This document shows, piece by piece, positions 46,221 through 54,868 of a stretch of DNA of 64,000 bases. Every line of letters starts with the position of its first letter. Position 1 is the stretch's first letter. The notes beneath the pieces were generated by a model, which worked only from the letters and a program-made list of their open reading frames with translations, made no database searches and was not told the DNA's origin. The translations under genes were made by a program, and so were the position numbers. Origin of the DNA: CAZLDI01 sp964558415 (GTDB lineage Bacteria > Chloroflexota > Dehalococcoidia > SM23-28-2 > RBG-16-64-32); contig CAZLDI010000012.1 in NCBI GenBank assembly GCA_964558415.1, forward strand, positions 1 through 64,000, given 5' to 3'.

Positions 46221-47774
46221 CTACGGGTTTGCGAAGACCTCCTGCCTCTCGCCCGGCATGTGGGCGATGGCCCGGTTAATCGCGTTGAGGAGCGCCTTTG
46301 CCGAGGCGACGACGATGTCGGTATCCGCGGACCTGCCGACGAACATGCGGCCGCCCGCCTCGATGCGGACGGTGACTTCGCCCTGGGCGTCGATCCCCTC
46401 CGTGACGCTGTTGACGGCATACTCCACGAGCTGGTTGGGGACGCCGATGAGGTTGTTCAGCGCCTTGTAGGAGGCGTCCACAGGCCCGGTGCCGGTTGAC
46501 GTCGCCTCTGCGGTTGCGCCGTTCGGGCCGATGATGCGAACTGTGGCCGTTGGGATGAGCTGGTTGCCGCAGGAGACCTGCAGCAGGTCCAGCTTGTAGA
46601 TATCATCGACCGCCCGCCGTTCGCCGGAGACCAGCGCATCGAGGTCGCGGTCGTCGATCTCGCCCTTCTTGTCTGCCAGGTCCTTGAAGGCGACGAAGAC
46701 AAGATCGAGCTCGGCGGCCGTGATCTCGTAGCCGAGGTCGTCCAGGCGGGCTTTGAGGCCGTGGCGGCCGGAGTTCTTGTTCAGGACCAGCGTCGTCCCA
46801 TGCGGCAGTCCGATGTCGGCCGGGTCCATTATCTCGTACGTCTCGCGGTACTTCGTGATGCCGTGCTGGTGGATGCCCGACTGGTGGCGGAAGGCGTTGG
46901 CGCCGACGATCGCCTTGTTCGGCTGCACGACCATGCCGCTGAGCTGCGAGACCAGGCGGCTGGTGCGGTGGATGTGAGTCGTGTCGATGTTGGTCGAAAC
47001 CCCGAAATAGTCCTTGCGGGTCTTGATCGCCATCACCACCTCTTCCAGCGCCGCGTTGCCCGCGCGCTCGCCGAGGCCGTTGACGCACGTCTCAATCTGG
47101 CGGGCGCCCGCCTTGATCGCGGCCAGACTGTTGGCCACGGACAGGCCAAGGTCGTTGTGGCAATGCACCGAGATCACCGCCTTGTGGATGTTCGGCACGT
47201 TCTCCTGGATATTGCGCAGAAAGGCCGCGAACTCCTCCGGGATGGTGTAGCCAACGGTGTCCGGAATGTTAACCGTCGTCGCGCCGGCTTCGATGCACTC
47301 CGTCAGCATGCGATACACGTACTCGACGTTTGAGCGAGTCGCGTCCATCGGCGAGAACTCCACGTCATCGCAGTACTTCTTGGCTCGCGCTACCTGGGTG
47401 CGCGCCATCTCAAGGACGTTCTCCTTGTCCTTCTCCAACTGATGCATGATGTGGATGTCGGAGCTGGAGAGGAACACGTGAATGCGCGGCCGTTCCGCAT
47501 GCTTCACCGCCTCCCAGCAGGCGTCGACGTCGCCCTGCACCGCGCGGGCCAGGCCCGCGATGGCGGAGCCCCGCACCTCCTTGGCGATCGCCGTTACGGA
47601 CTCAAAGTCGCCCGGCGAAGACGCGGGGAATCCCGCCTCAATGATATCGACTCGCATGCGCTCAAGGGCACGCGCGATCTCCATCTTCTCCGCGACGTTC
47701 AGCGCGACACCGGGCGACTGCTCACCGTCCCGCAGCGTCGTATCGAAGATCAGTACCTTCTCTTCAGTTGCCAT
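46221..47774 (-). CDS. leuA: 2-isopropylmalate synthase
   Basis: A 517-residue enzyme: LIFDTTLRDGEQSPGVALN at the barrel start, NIPDTVGYTIPEE, SVHCHNDLGLSVANSLA for metal binding, and a C-terminal regulatory domain (about residues 390-517) expected to give leucine feedback. It condenses 2-oxoisovalerate with acetyl-CoA. AGGAGG at 47785-47790 lies ten bases before the ATG. It is the last gene of the ilv cluster, and has its own leader. Confidence 0.94.
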   Translation of the reverse strand: MATEEKVLIFDTTLRDGEQSPGVALNVAEKMEIARALERMRVDIIEAGFPASSPGDFESVTAIAKEVRGSAIAGLARAVQGDVDACWEAVKHAERPRIHVFLSSSDIHIMHQLEKDKENVLEMARTQVARAKKYCDDVEFSPMDATRSNVEYVYRMLTECIEAGATTVNIPDTVGYTIPEEFAAFLRNIQENVPNIHKAVISVHCHNDLGLSVANSLAAIKAGARQIETCVNGLGERAGNAALEEVVMAIKTRKDYFGVSTNIDTTHIHRTSRLVSQLSGMVVQPNKAIVGANAFRHQSGIHQHGITKYRETYEIMDPADIGLPHGTTLVLNKNSGRHGLKARLDDLGYEITAAELDLVFVAFKDLADKKGEIDDRDLDALVSGERRAVDDIYKLDLLQVSCGNQLIPTATVRIIGPNGATAEATSTGTGPVDASYKALNNLIGVPNQLVEYAVNSVTEGIDAQGEVTVRIEAGGRMFVGRSADTDIVVASAKALLNAINRAIAHMPGERQEVFANP

Positions 47775-47777
47775 TTC

Positions 47778-47889
47778 GCCTCAACCTCCTGTGTTTCGTC
47801 TGTGGTGGCGCAGCATGCTGCGCCGGCTACGATTCGCCGGTTCGGCCCTCCCTGGCCTTACTACCGGGAGGGCCGCCTAAGGTTGAGGC
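47778..47889 (-). ncRNA. Structured leader of leuA
   Basis: In the RNA, GCCTCAACCT (47889-47880) can pair with AGGTTGAGGC (47787-47778), a 10-bp helix that covers three bases of the AGGAGG ribosome site. Inside it lie a perfect 9-bp hairpin GGCCCTCCC/GGGAGGGCC (47844-47874), a small CCGGC/GCCGG hairpin and an 18-base palindrome GGCGCAGCATGCTGCGCC (47807-47824). This could control leuA translation. No known riboswitch was recognised. Confidence 0.5.
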
Positions 47890-47919
47890 TGAACGACGGA
47901 TGTCTCATCGGGCAAAACA

Positions 47920-48783
47920 TTAGGACGAAAATGGGCTGAAGAACGTTTCGTCCAAGCTTTCGATCACAACGGGCTCCTTTGTCACCCCAATCCCCTGAAG
48001 AACCATAATTTCGACGAGTTCTGATCCGCTGATCAGCTTTACTGACTTTGCGCCTAATTCCACGCCAGTCTCCTTGGCACCTATGGTGAACCCGCCCAGA
48101 TTCACCAGGATTAGACGATCCGCGCGATGAGCCCAGCGGCCGCGGAGGTCGCCTACAACGTTAGGGCCTATCGGGTTCGCGTGCTTCTTCACCTGACAAG
48201 CTACAGTGATTGGCGGCTCTATGAGCGGAAGTGGGTGCGTGCACTGTATGTCGATCCCGCCATCTCCAGACCGCCCCACAACGCTCACGTCGTCGTAACC
48301 TAAATGGCGAAGAACGCGACCAACGAACTCCTCGAACTCCTTGTCGTCCATGTGAGCGAGTTTGTCCAACAGCCGCTCACGTAGCGAGCTTTCCTGTCGC
48401 GAAGAATCGGTATCGGCTCGGGGTGGACGGTCGGACGCAGGTTCTTCAATGTTGGATACCGGGCTTATCACCGGCGGACCTGGATACCGCCGCTCATAGT
48501 CATCCCGGTATTGTTGAAGTGTCTTGCCTTTACACAGGATTCCCTTCCAGCCGTTCCTACTATCGTTCGGGCTTTCGCCACTACGGCGGGCGAGGGTCGT
48601 CGCAGCACTGGAGGGTGTCGCGAAGCGATCTGCCCCGAAGCTGAGGCTCCCATCTCGCTGTATCTGGCCAGTGTAGACTTCGCCGCGTCTGGGCTCAAAG
48701 CGGAGATCATCGCCTGGCGAAAGGTAACCAGCAGCGAGTAATTCGCGTATCGCGACTCTGTGCGTTGACTTAGTCCGCACCAT
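47920..48783 (-). CDS. RAMA-domain Mrr-like restriction endonuclease
   Basis: A 287-residue protein. Residues 1-95 resemble the RAMA domain seen with restriction systems (REL-LAAGYLSPGDDLRF, FATPSSAATTLARR, NGWKGI). Residues 140-275 form an Mrr-type nuclease with EFVGRVLRHLGYDDV, GDGGIDI and VACQVKKH, keeping the D-QxK catalytic pattern. It probably cuts modified or foreign DNA. It sits between ilvC and leuA with no methylase nearby, so it may have been inserted into the operon. Confidence 0.8.
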   Translation of the reverse strand: MVRTKSTHRVAIRELLAAGYLSPGDDLRFEPRRGEVYTGQIQRDGSLSFGADRFATPSSAATTLARRSGESPNDSRNGWKGILCKGKTLQQYRDDYERRYPGPPVISPVSNIEEPASDRPPRADTDSSRQESSLRERLLDKLAHMDDKEFEEFVGRVLRHLGYDDVSVVGRSGDGGIDIQCTHPLPLIEPPITVACQVKKHANPIGPNVVGDLRGRWAHRADRLILVNLGGFTIGAKETGVELGAKSVKLISGSELVEIMVLQGIGVTKEPVVIESLDETFFSPFSS

Positions 48784-48797
48784 CGTCGCGTCTGCTC

Positions 48798-49796
48798 CTA
48801 ATCCTTCTTCTGCAGCCAGGGCATCATCCCCCGCAGCTCAGCGCCCACCTTCTCGATGATGTGCTCCTGGTTCTGGCGGCGTAGGGCGAGGAAGCTGGGC
48901 CGGCCGGCCTGGTTTTCGATGATCCACTCGCGCGCGAAGCCACCGGAGCGGATGTTGTCCAGGATCTGCTTCATGGACTGCCGCACGTGCTCATCGATCA
49001 CCTTCGGGCCGCGCGTATAGTCACCGTACTCCGCCGTGTCTGAGATGGAGTAGCGCATATAGGACATGCCGCCCTCGTGCATCAGGTCCACCAGCAGCTT
49101 CAGCTCGTGCATGCATTCGAAGTAGGCGACTTCTGGCTGGTAACCTGCCTGGATCAGCGTCTCGAACGCGGTCTTCACCAGCGCCGTCACGCCGCCGCAG
49201 AGGACGACCTGCTCGCCGAAGAGGTCCGTCTCGGTCTCCTCCTCGAACGTGGTCTCGATCACGCCGGCCTTGGTGGTGCCTACTCCTTTGGCGTAGGCGA
49301 GGGCCATCTCGCGGGCGTTCTCGGTGGCGTTCTGGTGGACGGCGATAAGCGCGGGCACGCCGATGCCGTTGACGAACATCTCGCGCATGCGGTGGCCCGG
49401 GGCCTTGGGCGCAATCATCGTCACGTCAACGTCTGAGGGCGCGACGATCTGGTTGAAGTGGATGTTGAAGCCGTGGGCAAACATCAGCATCTTGCCCGCC
49501 TTCAGCCCGGGCTCGATGCTCTCGTAGTAGACCTGCTTCTGCACCTGGTCCGGGGCGAGGATCATGATGATGTCCGCCTCGCGCGCCACCTCTTCGACGG
49601 TGCCAACGCGGAGCCCGGCCATCTGCGCCTGGCTCCAGGACTTGGAGCCGGGATAGAGGCCCACCATCACGTTGCAGCCACTGTCTCGCAGGTTGAGCGC
49701 ATGCGCATGGCCCTGCGAGCCAAAGCCGATGATGCCGATGGTCTTGTCCTTGATCAGGTCAAGGCTGGCGTCGTTGTCGTAGTAGATCTTTGCCAC
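48798..49796 (-). CDS. ilvC: Ketol-acid reductoisomerase, class I
   Basis: The enzyme has about 332 residues, with IGIIGFGSQGHAHALNLRDSG for NADPH, APKAPGHRMR, and DLFGEQVVLCGG for the metal site. It converts acetohydroxy acids to dihydroxy acids. GTG at 49796 after GGAGAATCTA is the start; the upstream open frame to 49964 is not family-like. Confidence 0.95.
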   Translation of the reverse strand: MAKIYYDNDASLDLIKDKTIGIIGFGSQGHAHALNLRDSGCNVMVGLYPGSKSWSQAQMAGLRVGTVEEVAREADIIMILAPDQVQKQVYYESIEPGLKAGKMLMFAHGFNIHFNQIVAPSDVDVTMIAPKAPGHRMREMFVNGIGVPALIAVHQNATENAREMALAYAKGVGTTKAGVIETTFEEETETDLFGEQVVLCGGVTALVKTAFETLIQAGYQPEVAYFECMHELKLLVDLMHEGGMSYMRYSISDTAEYGDYTRGPKVIDEHVRQSMKQILDNIRSGGFAREWIIENQAGRPSFLALRRQNQEHIIEKVGAELRGMMPWLQKKD

Positions 49797-49842
49797 TAGA
49801 TTCTCCTTCCGGTTTGTCCGCTGTCTCGCGAGCCAGAGCCGC

Positions 49843-50397
49843 TCACCACGTGTGCACGCCCGGCGCCCGTTCGTACTGCTCGTCTTCCTCTTCGTGCGGG
49901 TGGGAGACCTCCGGTCCACGCAGCATCGCGACGCGGCCCGTGCGGACGAGTTCGATGATCTCAAAATCTTTGAGCAGATTGACCAGCGAGTCGATCTTCT
50001 GCTCGTCGCCGGTCGCCTCCAGGATGATCGAGTCCGTCTCGACGTCGATGATCTCCGCCTTGAAGATGTCCGCGATCTCGACGATCTCGCTACGGTTGCT
50101 CTTACTGGCTCGGATCTTCACCATCGCCAGCTCACGGCTGACGATCTCCTCGTGCGAGATGTCGCGGATGTGCACCACGTCTACCAGCTTGTCCAGCTGC
50201 TTGACCACCTGGTCTGCGTTGGTGTCCGCGTCGACGACGAACGTCATGCGCGAAAGGCCGGCCTTTTCGGAGTGGCCCACGGCGAGACTCTCGATGTTGA
50301 AACCGCGCTGGCGCCACTTTGAGGCGATGCGGTTGAGGACACCGGGACGGTCTTCGACCAGGGCAATGATGGTATGCGGTCTGATCTTGCCGGCCAT
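49843..50397 (-). CDS. ilvN: Acetolactate synthase small (regulatory) subunit
   Basis: A 184-residue protein with an N-terminal ACT domain (HTIIALVEDRPGVLNRIAS, FNIESLAVG) and a C-terminal IlvN domain. It activates the large subunit and gives valine feedback. Its start overlaps the ilvB stop. Confidence 0.95.
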   Translation of the reverse strand: MAGKIRPHTIIALVEDRPGVLNRIASKWRQRGFNIESLAVGHSEKAGLSRMTFVVDADTNADQVVKQLDKLVDVVHIRDISHEEIVSRELAMVKIRASKSNRSEIVEIADIFKAEIIDVETDSIILEATGDEQKIDSLVNLLKDFEIIELVRTGRVAMLRGPEVSHPHEEEDEQYERAPGVHTW

Positions 50398-52154
50398 CAG
50401 TTCGTTCCCGGTTCCAGCCGCCGGTAGGCGGGCTGGTCGATCGTCTCGTCCAGCGAGGCGCCCGGAGGCACCATCGGGTAGCAGTTCTCGTCGTACTTCA
50501 CCTGAAAGTCAATGACGACCGGGCCGGGGTGGTTCATCGCTTTCTCGATGACCGGCTGGACCTCTTCCTTACGGGTCGCGCGCAGGCCCATGATTCCGAA
50601 GGCCTCCGCGAGTTTCACGAAGTCCGGGTTCTTCAGCGGCGTGGCGACCAGGTTGTTCTCATAGAACAACTCCTGCCATTGGCGCACCATCCCCAGGTTG
50701 CCGTTGTTGATGATGGCGAACTTGATCGGCCAGTCGTACTCGGCTATCGTCGCCAGCTCCTGCAGCGTCATCATGAAGCCCCCGTCGCCGCAGACGGACC
50801 AGACCGTCTCGCCGGGCTTCGCCACCTGCACGCCCATCGCCGCGGGCACCTCGAAGCCCATCGTGCCCAGGCCTCCGGAAGTGACGAAGCTGTTCGGCTT
50901 GTCGTACCAGAAGTACTGCGCTGCCCACATCTGGTGCTGTCCCACGCCCGTGGTCACATAGCAATCACCCTTCGTGGCCTGGTAGATCTGGTTGATTACG
51001 AACTGCGGCAGCACCTCGTCCGTCTCTCGAATGGCGATCGAAGGGTGACTTGAGCGCAGCTCGTCAAGGTATGCGAACCAGTCCTCTCGTTCCTTGCGAG
51101 CAACGTGCTTGTTGAGCTCGCTGAGACTGTGCTTCGCGTCTCCCTGCAGCGTCGCCGCCGGGCGCACGTTCTTCCCAACCTCTGCCGGGTCGATCTCCAG
51201 GTGGATGATCTTCGCCTTCGGAGCGAAGTCCTTCAAGCGGCCCGTGACGCGGTCGTCGAAGCGCATGCCGACGCCGATCAGAAGGTCAGCCTCGCTGATG
51301 GCGATGTTGTTCCAGTACATGCCGTGCATCCCGGGCATGCCCAAGTAGAGGGGGTGAGTGCCCGGGAAGCCGCTGATCCCCAGCAGCGTGGTTATCACGG
51401 GAATGTTGGCTTTCTCCGCGAGTTCACGGACCTCCTCGTAGGCGTGAGAGATGATGACCCCGTGACCGGAGAGGATCACCGGGCGCTCCGACTGTTCGAT
51501 CAGCTCAGCGGCTTTCGCCACCTCGGCTTCGTCGAGCGCTGGGTAGGGCTTGTAGCCCCGCAGCTCTATCTTGTCCTTCCAGGTGAACACGCCCTTCTTC
51601 TGCAGGACGTCACGTGGGATGTCCACGAGGACCGGACCCGGCCTGCCGGTCGTCGCGATGTAGAACGCCTCTTGCATCGCGCGCGGTATCTCGTTCACGT
51701 CCAGCACCAGCTCACTGTGTTTGGTGATCGGGATCGTGATCCCCTGAATGTCCGCCTCCTGGAAGCCGTCGCGTCCCAGCAGCGCCGTGATCACCTGACC
51801 GGTGACGCAGACCAGCGGGATAGAGTCCATGTAGGCGTTGGCAATGCCGGTGACCAGATTCGTGGCGCCGGGACCGGACGTGCCGTAGCAAACGCCCGCT
51901 TTGCCGGTGACACGCGCGTAAGCATCCGCCGCGTGAGCGGCGCACTGCTCGTGCTTCACCAGGTAGTGCTTGATCGGATAAAGTTTGGGCTCGACGCCGG
52001 GCGGGACCGGCTTAATGCCCACTCCTCCCGACTCCAGGACGTCGTAAAGGGGCAGGTTCGCCCCCCCGGGCAGCCCGAAGATAGTGTCCACGCCCTCCCG
52101 CAGGAAGGCCTCCATCACCATCTGTGCGCCCGTATATTCTCGCTCTGTGCTCAT
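50397..52154 (-). CDS. ilvB: Acetolactate synthase large subunit
   Basis: A 585-residue TPP enzyme. The N-terminal domain has FGLPGGANLPLYD and the catalytic Glu in VKHEQCAAHAADAYAR. The TPP site is SVCGDGGFMMTLQELAT with a later INNGNLGMVRQWQ. It makes acetolactate and acetohydroxybutyrate. It is co-transcribed with ilvN. Confidence 0.96.
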   Translation of the reverse strand: MSTEREYTGAQMVMEAFLREGVDTIFGLPGGANLPLYDVLESGGVGIKPVPPGVEPKLYPIKHYLVKHEQCAAHAADAYARVTGKAGVCYGTSGPGATNLVTGIANAYMDSIPLVCVTGQVITALLGRDGFQEADIQGITIPITKHSELVLDVNEIPRAMQEAFYIATTGRPGPVLVDIPRDVLQKKGVFTWKDKIELRGYKPYPALDEAEVAKAAELIEQSERPVILSGHGVIISHAYEEVRELAEKANIPVITTLLGISGFPGTHPLYLGMPGMHGMYWNNIAISEADLLIGVGMRFDDRVTGRLKDFAPKAKIIHLEIDPAEVGKNVRPAATLQGDAKHSLSELNKHVARKEREDWFAYLDELRSSHPSIAIRETDEVLPQFVINQIYQATKGDCYVTTGVGQHQMWAAQYFWYDKPNSFVTSGGLGTMGFEVPAAMGVQVAKPGETVWSVCGDGGFMMTLQELATIAEYDWPIKFAIINNGNLGMVRQWQELFYENNLVATPLKNPDFVKLAEAFGIMGLRATRKEEVQPVIEKAMNHPGPVVIDFQVKYDENCYPMVPPGASLDETIDQPAYRRLEPGTN

Positions 52155-52238
52155 GCATTCTTCTCCATTGGCGTCTCGCTTCGATTCAATAGATGCGGCA
52201 AACCCGACTTTCGTATCAGCGGTCGGGGCGCAGCGCGC

Positions 52239-53921
52239 TTAGCTGCATACGGCGCCCCGCGCCGCGCTGGATACGAGGCGGGCGTACTTGGCCAGCGCCC
52301 CCGTCGTGTACCTGGGGGCTGGTGCTTCCCACCGGCCAAGCCGCCGCCCTATCTCCTCCTCGCTCAACTCCACCTGGATCGTTCTGTTTGGTATATCCAA
52401 CGTGATAGTGTCACCCTCTTCGACGATCGCGAGGGGACCGCCCACCTGCGCCTCCGGGCCGATGTGGCCCACGGTGAACCCCCGCGTCGCGCCGGAGAAA
52501 CGGCCGTCCGTGATCAGCGCGACCTCCTCAGTCAGGCCCTGGCCGGCGAGGGCCGCCGTGACGGCCAGCATCTCGCGCATGCCGGGGCCGCCCTTCGGAC
52601 CTTCGTAGCGAATGACGGCGACCTCGCCGGACTTGATGTCGCGGCGAGAGACGGCTTCGAAGCAAGCATCCTCGGAGTCGAACACTCGCGCGGGGCCGCT
52701 GAAACGCTCCTTATGGACGCTGCTGATTTTCATCACGCTGCCTTCCGGCGCGAGGTTTCCCTTGAGGACGACCATTGTGCCGGTCGGCTCGAGAGGCCTG
52801 TCCAAAGGCAAGATAACTTCACTGTCCTGCTCGAAAGAGAGTCCGTTGATGTTCTGTTCGATCGTCTTGCCCGTGACGGTCATGGCATCGCCGTGAATAA
52901 GTCCCGCATCCAGCAGCGTCTTGAGGATGCGTGGCACGCCGCCTGCGTTGTGCAGGTCTACCTGGACGAAACGCCCGCCGGGCTTCATGTCGACGATATG
53001 GGGGACGCGCCGCGCTATGGCGTCAAAGTCGTCCAGCGGCAGCTCAATCCCACATTCGTGAGCGATCGCGGGCAGGTGCAGAGCGGCGTTCGTCGAGCCG
53101 CCGATGGCGACAACGACGGTGATGGCGTTCTCGAACGCTTTGCGCGTCAGGATGTCGCGGGGCTTCAAGTCGTCGCGGATCAGACGCAGGACAGTGCTAC
53201 CTGCCCAGCGGCAGGCCTCTGTGCGCTCCGCGGCGACGGCCGGAATCGAGGCGCTATAAGGCAGCGCGACGCCGAGCGCCTCGCTGACGCAGGCCATCGT
53301 GTTCGCGGTGTACATCCCGCCGCACGACCCCTCGCCCGGGCAGGCGGCGCATTCGAGGTCGTACAATTCTTGCTCGGTCATGCTGCCCGCCTGAACGGCG
53401 CCAACACCTTCAAAGACGTCCTGAATTGTCACGTCGCGGCCCTGGTACTGTCCAGGCATGATGGTGCCGCCGTAGACGAAGACGGATGGCACGTTCAGAC
53501 GCGCCATCGCCATGATTATGCCCGGGAGGCTCTTGTCGCAGCCGGCGACCCCGACAAGGCCGTCGTAGCCGTGCGCCATCATCATCAACTCGATGGAGTC
53601 TGCTATAACTTCGCGACTGACGAGGGAGGCCTTCATGCCTTCGTAGCCCATCGCGATACCATCGGTGACCGCGATGGTGGTGAACTCGCGAGGGGTGCCA
53701 CCGGCCGCTTTCACACCTTGCTTGGCCCAACCGGCGAGTCGCCCGAGGTGGACGTTGCAGGGTGTGGCCTCGTTGGAGACGCTCATGACGCCCACGAACG
53801 GCTTCTGGATATCGTCGTCGTTCAGCCCCATCGCGCGCAGGTACGAGCGGGCGAAGGCGCGCTGGTAGCCGCTGTAGACCGCCTGACTCTTCAGTTTTCG
53901 TTCGGTTGTCACCATCGGCAA
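52239..53921 (-). CDS. ilvD: Dihydroxy-acid dehydratase
   Basis: A 560-residue enzyme with the iron-sulfur Cys motifs GCDKSLPG and CPGEGSCGGMYTANTM, and GRFSGATRGFTVGHIGPEA near the C-terminus. It makes 2-oxoacids for valine, isoleucine and leucine. Two Met codons, at 53921 and 53915, could serve as start. It is the first gene after the T-box leader. Confidence 0.96.
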   Translation of the reverse strand: MPMVTTERKLKSQAVYSGYQRAFARSYLRAMGLNDDDIQKPFVGVMSVSNEATPCNVHLGRLAGWAKQGVKAAGGTPREFTTIAVTDGIAMGYEGMKASLVSREVIADSIELMMMAHGYDGLVGVAGCDKSLPGIIMAMARLNVPSVFVYGGTIMPGQYQGRDVTIQDVFEGVGAVQAGSMTEQELYDLECAACPGEGSCGGMYTANTMACVSEALGVALPYSASIPAVAAERTEACRWAGSTVLRLIRDDLKPRDILTRKAFENAITVVVAIGGSTNAALHLPAIAHECGIELPLDDFDAIARRVPHIVDMKPGGRFVQVDLHNAGGVPRILKTLLDAGLIHGDAMTVTGKTIEQNINGLSFEQDSEVILPLDRPLEPTGTMVVLKGNLAPEGSVMKISSVHKERFSGPARVFDSEDACFEAVSRRDIKSGEVAVIRYEGPKGGPGMREMLAVTAALAGQGLTEEVALITDGRFSGATRGFTVGHIGPEAQVGGPLAIVEEGDTITLDIPNRTIQVELSEEEIGRRLGRWEAPAPRYTTGALAKYARLVSSAARGAVCS

Positions 53922-53933
53922 TTCCCGTACAAC

Positions 53934-53959
53934 AAAAAACCCGTCCGCAAAGGGACGGG
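53934..53959 (-). terminator. T-box terminator of the ilv operon
   Basis: CCCGTCC-CTTTGC-GGACGGG followed by six T residues on the complement. It sits 10-40 bases before ilvD and would stop transcription unless the antiterminator forms. Confidence 0.85.
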
Positions 53960-54203
53960 ACTGCGTCTCGTGGTACCACCCTTCTTCCGCGGGCTCGCCT
54001 CCAATATCCTCTGAGGCGGATTCCCGTGGCTCTCAAACGCTGTAACGGGCGCGTCCCGCTCGGCGGCTAGCTCAGGTTCACCGCCGGGGCTCCGGGGCGA
54101 GTTCGAGACTTCGCGCTGCCGGCGTTTCAGCGTGCTACCGGCTCTCTAGGAGCGCAAGGCGACTCTACTACCCCCCTTCGCAGCCTGTGGCTGTGGGGTT
54201 GTG
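53934..54203 (-). promoter_or_regulatory. T-box leader of the ilvD-ilvB-ilvN-ilvC(-leuA) operon
   Basis: The T-box sequence AAGGGTGGTACCACG is at 53969-53982. Stem I has the AGAGAG-CCGG apical pattern near 54130-54150. The 3' side reads GAACTCGCCCCGGAG, so CTC (54099-54101) is the most likely specifier, meaning uncharged tRNA-Leu(GAG) is sensed. The specifier choice is by alignment to the usual GAA-NNN pattern and is not certain. It fills the 300-base gap between ilvD and the DUF192 gene. Confidence 0.85.
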
Positions 54204-54209
54204 AGTGTG

Positions 54210-54238
54210 ATTGTAGGGGTGGGCGTAAGCGAAGTCAA
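54210..54238 (-). promoter_or_regulatory. Promoter of the ilv operon
   Basis: TTGACT (54233-54238), 17 bases and TACAAT (54210-54215) on the complement. Transcription should start near 54203. The -35 box overlaps the stop codon of the upstream DUF192 gene. Confidence 0.75.
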
Positions 54239-54822
54239 GGGACAGGCAATACAGGCAATTCCACTTGATCCCCCACCTGCACCCCGTTCCGCTCGAACCA
54301 CCCCCGGTTAGCCTCCACCGCCCAGCGGTGCGGCGACGGCGCGTAGTGCAGCGTCACGTCCAGCGGCTCCAGGTCCTGGATATCGATGATCGCCCCATCG
54401 GACGTGAGGAATGCGATCGAAAGAGGGATCAACGTGTCCTTCATCCAGAAACCGCTGGTGGTGTCGCCGTCAAAAACGAACAGCATTCCTTCGTCCTCCG
54501 GCAGCCCCTCGCGGAACATCAGGCCGCGGGTGCGCTCTTCCGCCGAGTCCGCAACTTCCACGTAAAGCGGGATTGGTCTGCCTGCCGGGCCTGTGAACAC
54601 GGCGACTTCGAAGCCGTCCCGTGGAACGACGTACGCAAGCCCCTCCGACACCGTAGAGGGACTGGGCGAAGGTGGTAGCACATCGTCCTCCGTTGACGGT
54701 GCTGGGGTGCTTGAAGGAGCACCGTCATCGCAGGCTCCCGACCATACGACGAGAGCGATCGCGATAGACAACCACCATATCCGTCTCAAGTCTCTGCTCG
54801 TCACTGCCAGATTGTCGACCAT
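54235..54822 (-). CDS. DUF192 lipoprotein
   Basis: The protein has about 195 residues. A membrane segment ends in a lipobox-like WSGAC, followed by a Ser/Pro/Thr-rich linker. The DUF192 domain follows: RTRGLMFREGLPEDEGMLFVF, SGFWMKDTLIPLSIAFLTSDG and HRWAVEANRGWFERNG. Role of the family is unknown. The start is uncertain (54822 or 54861). Confidence 0.82.
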   Translation of the reverse strand: MVDNLAVTSRDLRRIWWLSIAIALVVWSGACDDGAPSSTPAPSTEDDVLPPSPSPSTVSEGLAYVVPRDGFEVAVFTGPAGRPIPLYVEVADSAEERTRGLMFREGLPEDEGMLFVFDGDTTSGFWMKDTLIPLSIAFLTSDGAIIDIQDLEPLDVTLHYAPSPHRWAVEANRGWFERNGVQVGDQVELPVLPVP

Positions 54823-54868
54823 CCGTGCCCGGCACGACCCTCCGCGGCCAATCCGCGTCAATCCGCGG

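Noticed and set aside
51105..54014. A 969-codon open frame on the plus strand
   Set aside because: It runs exactly antisense to ilvB, ilvD and the T-box leader, has no recognisable domain and arises from GC-rich codon use of the real genes.
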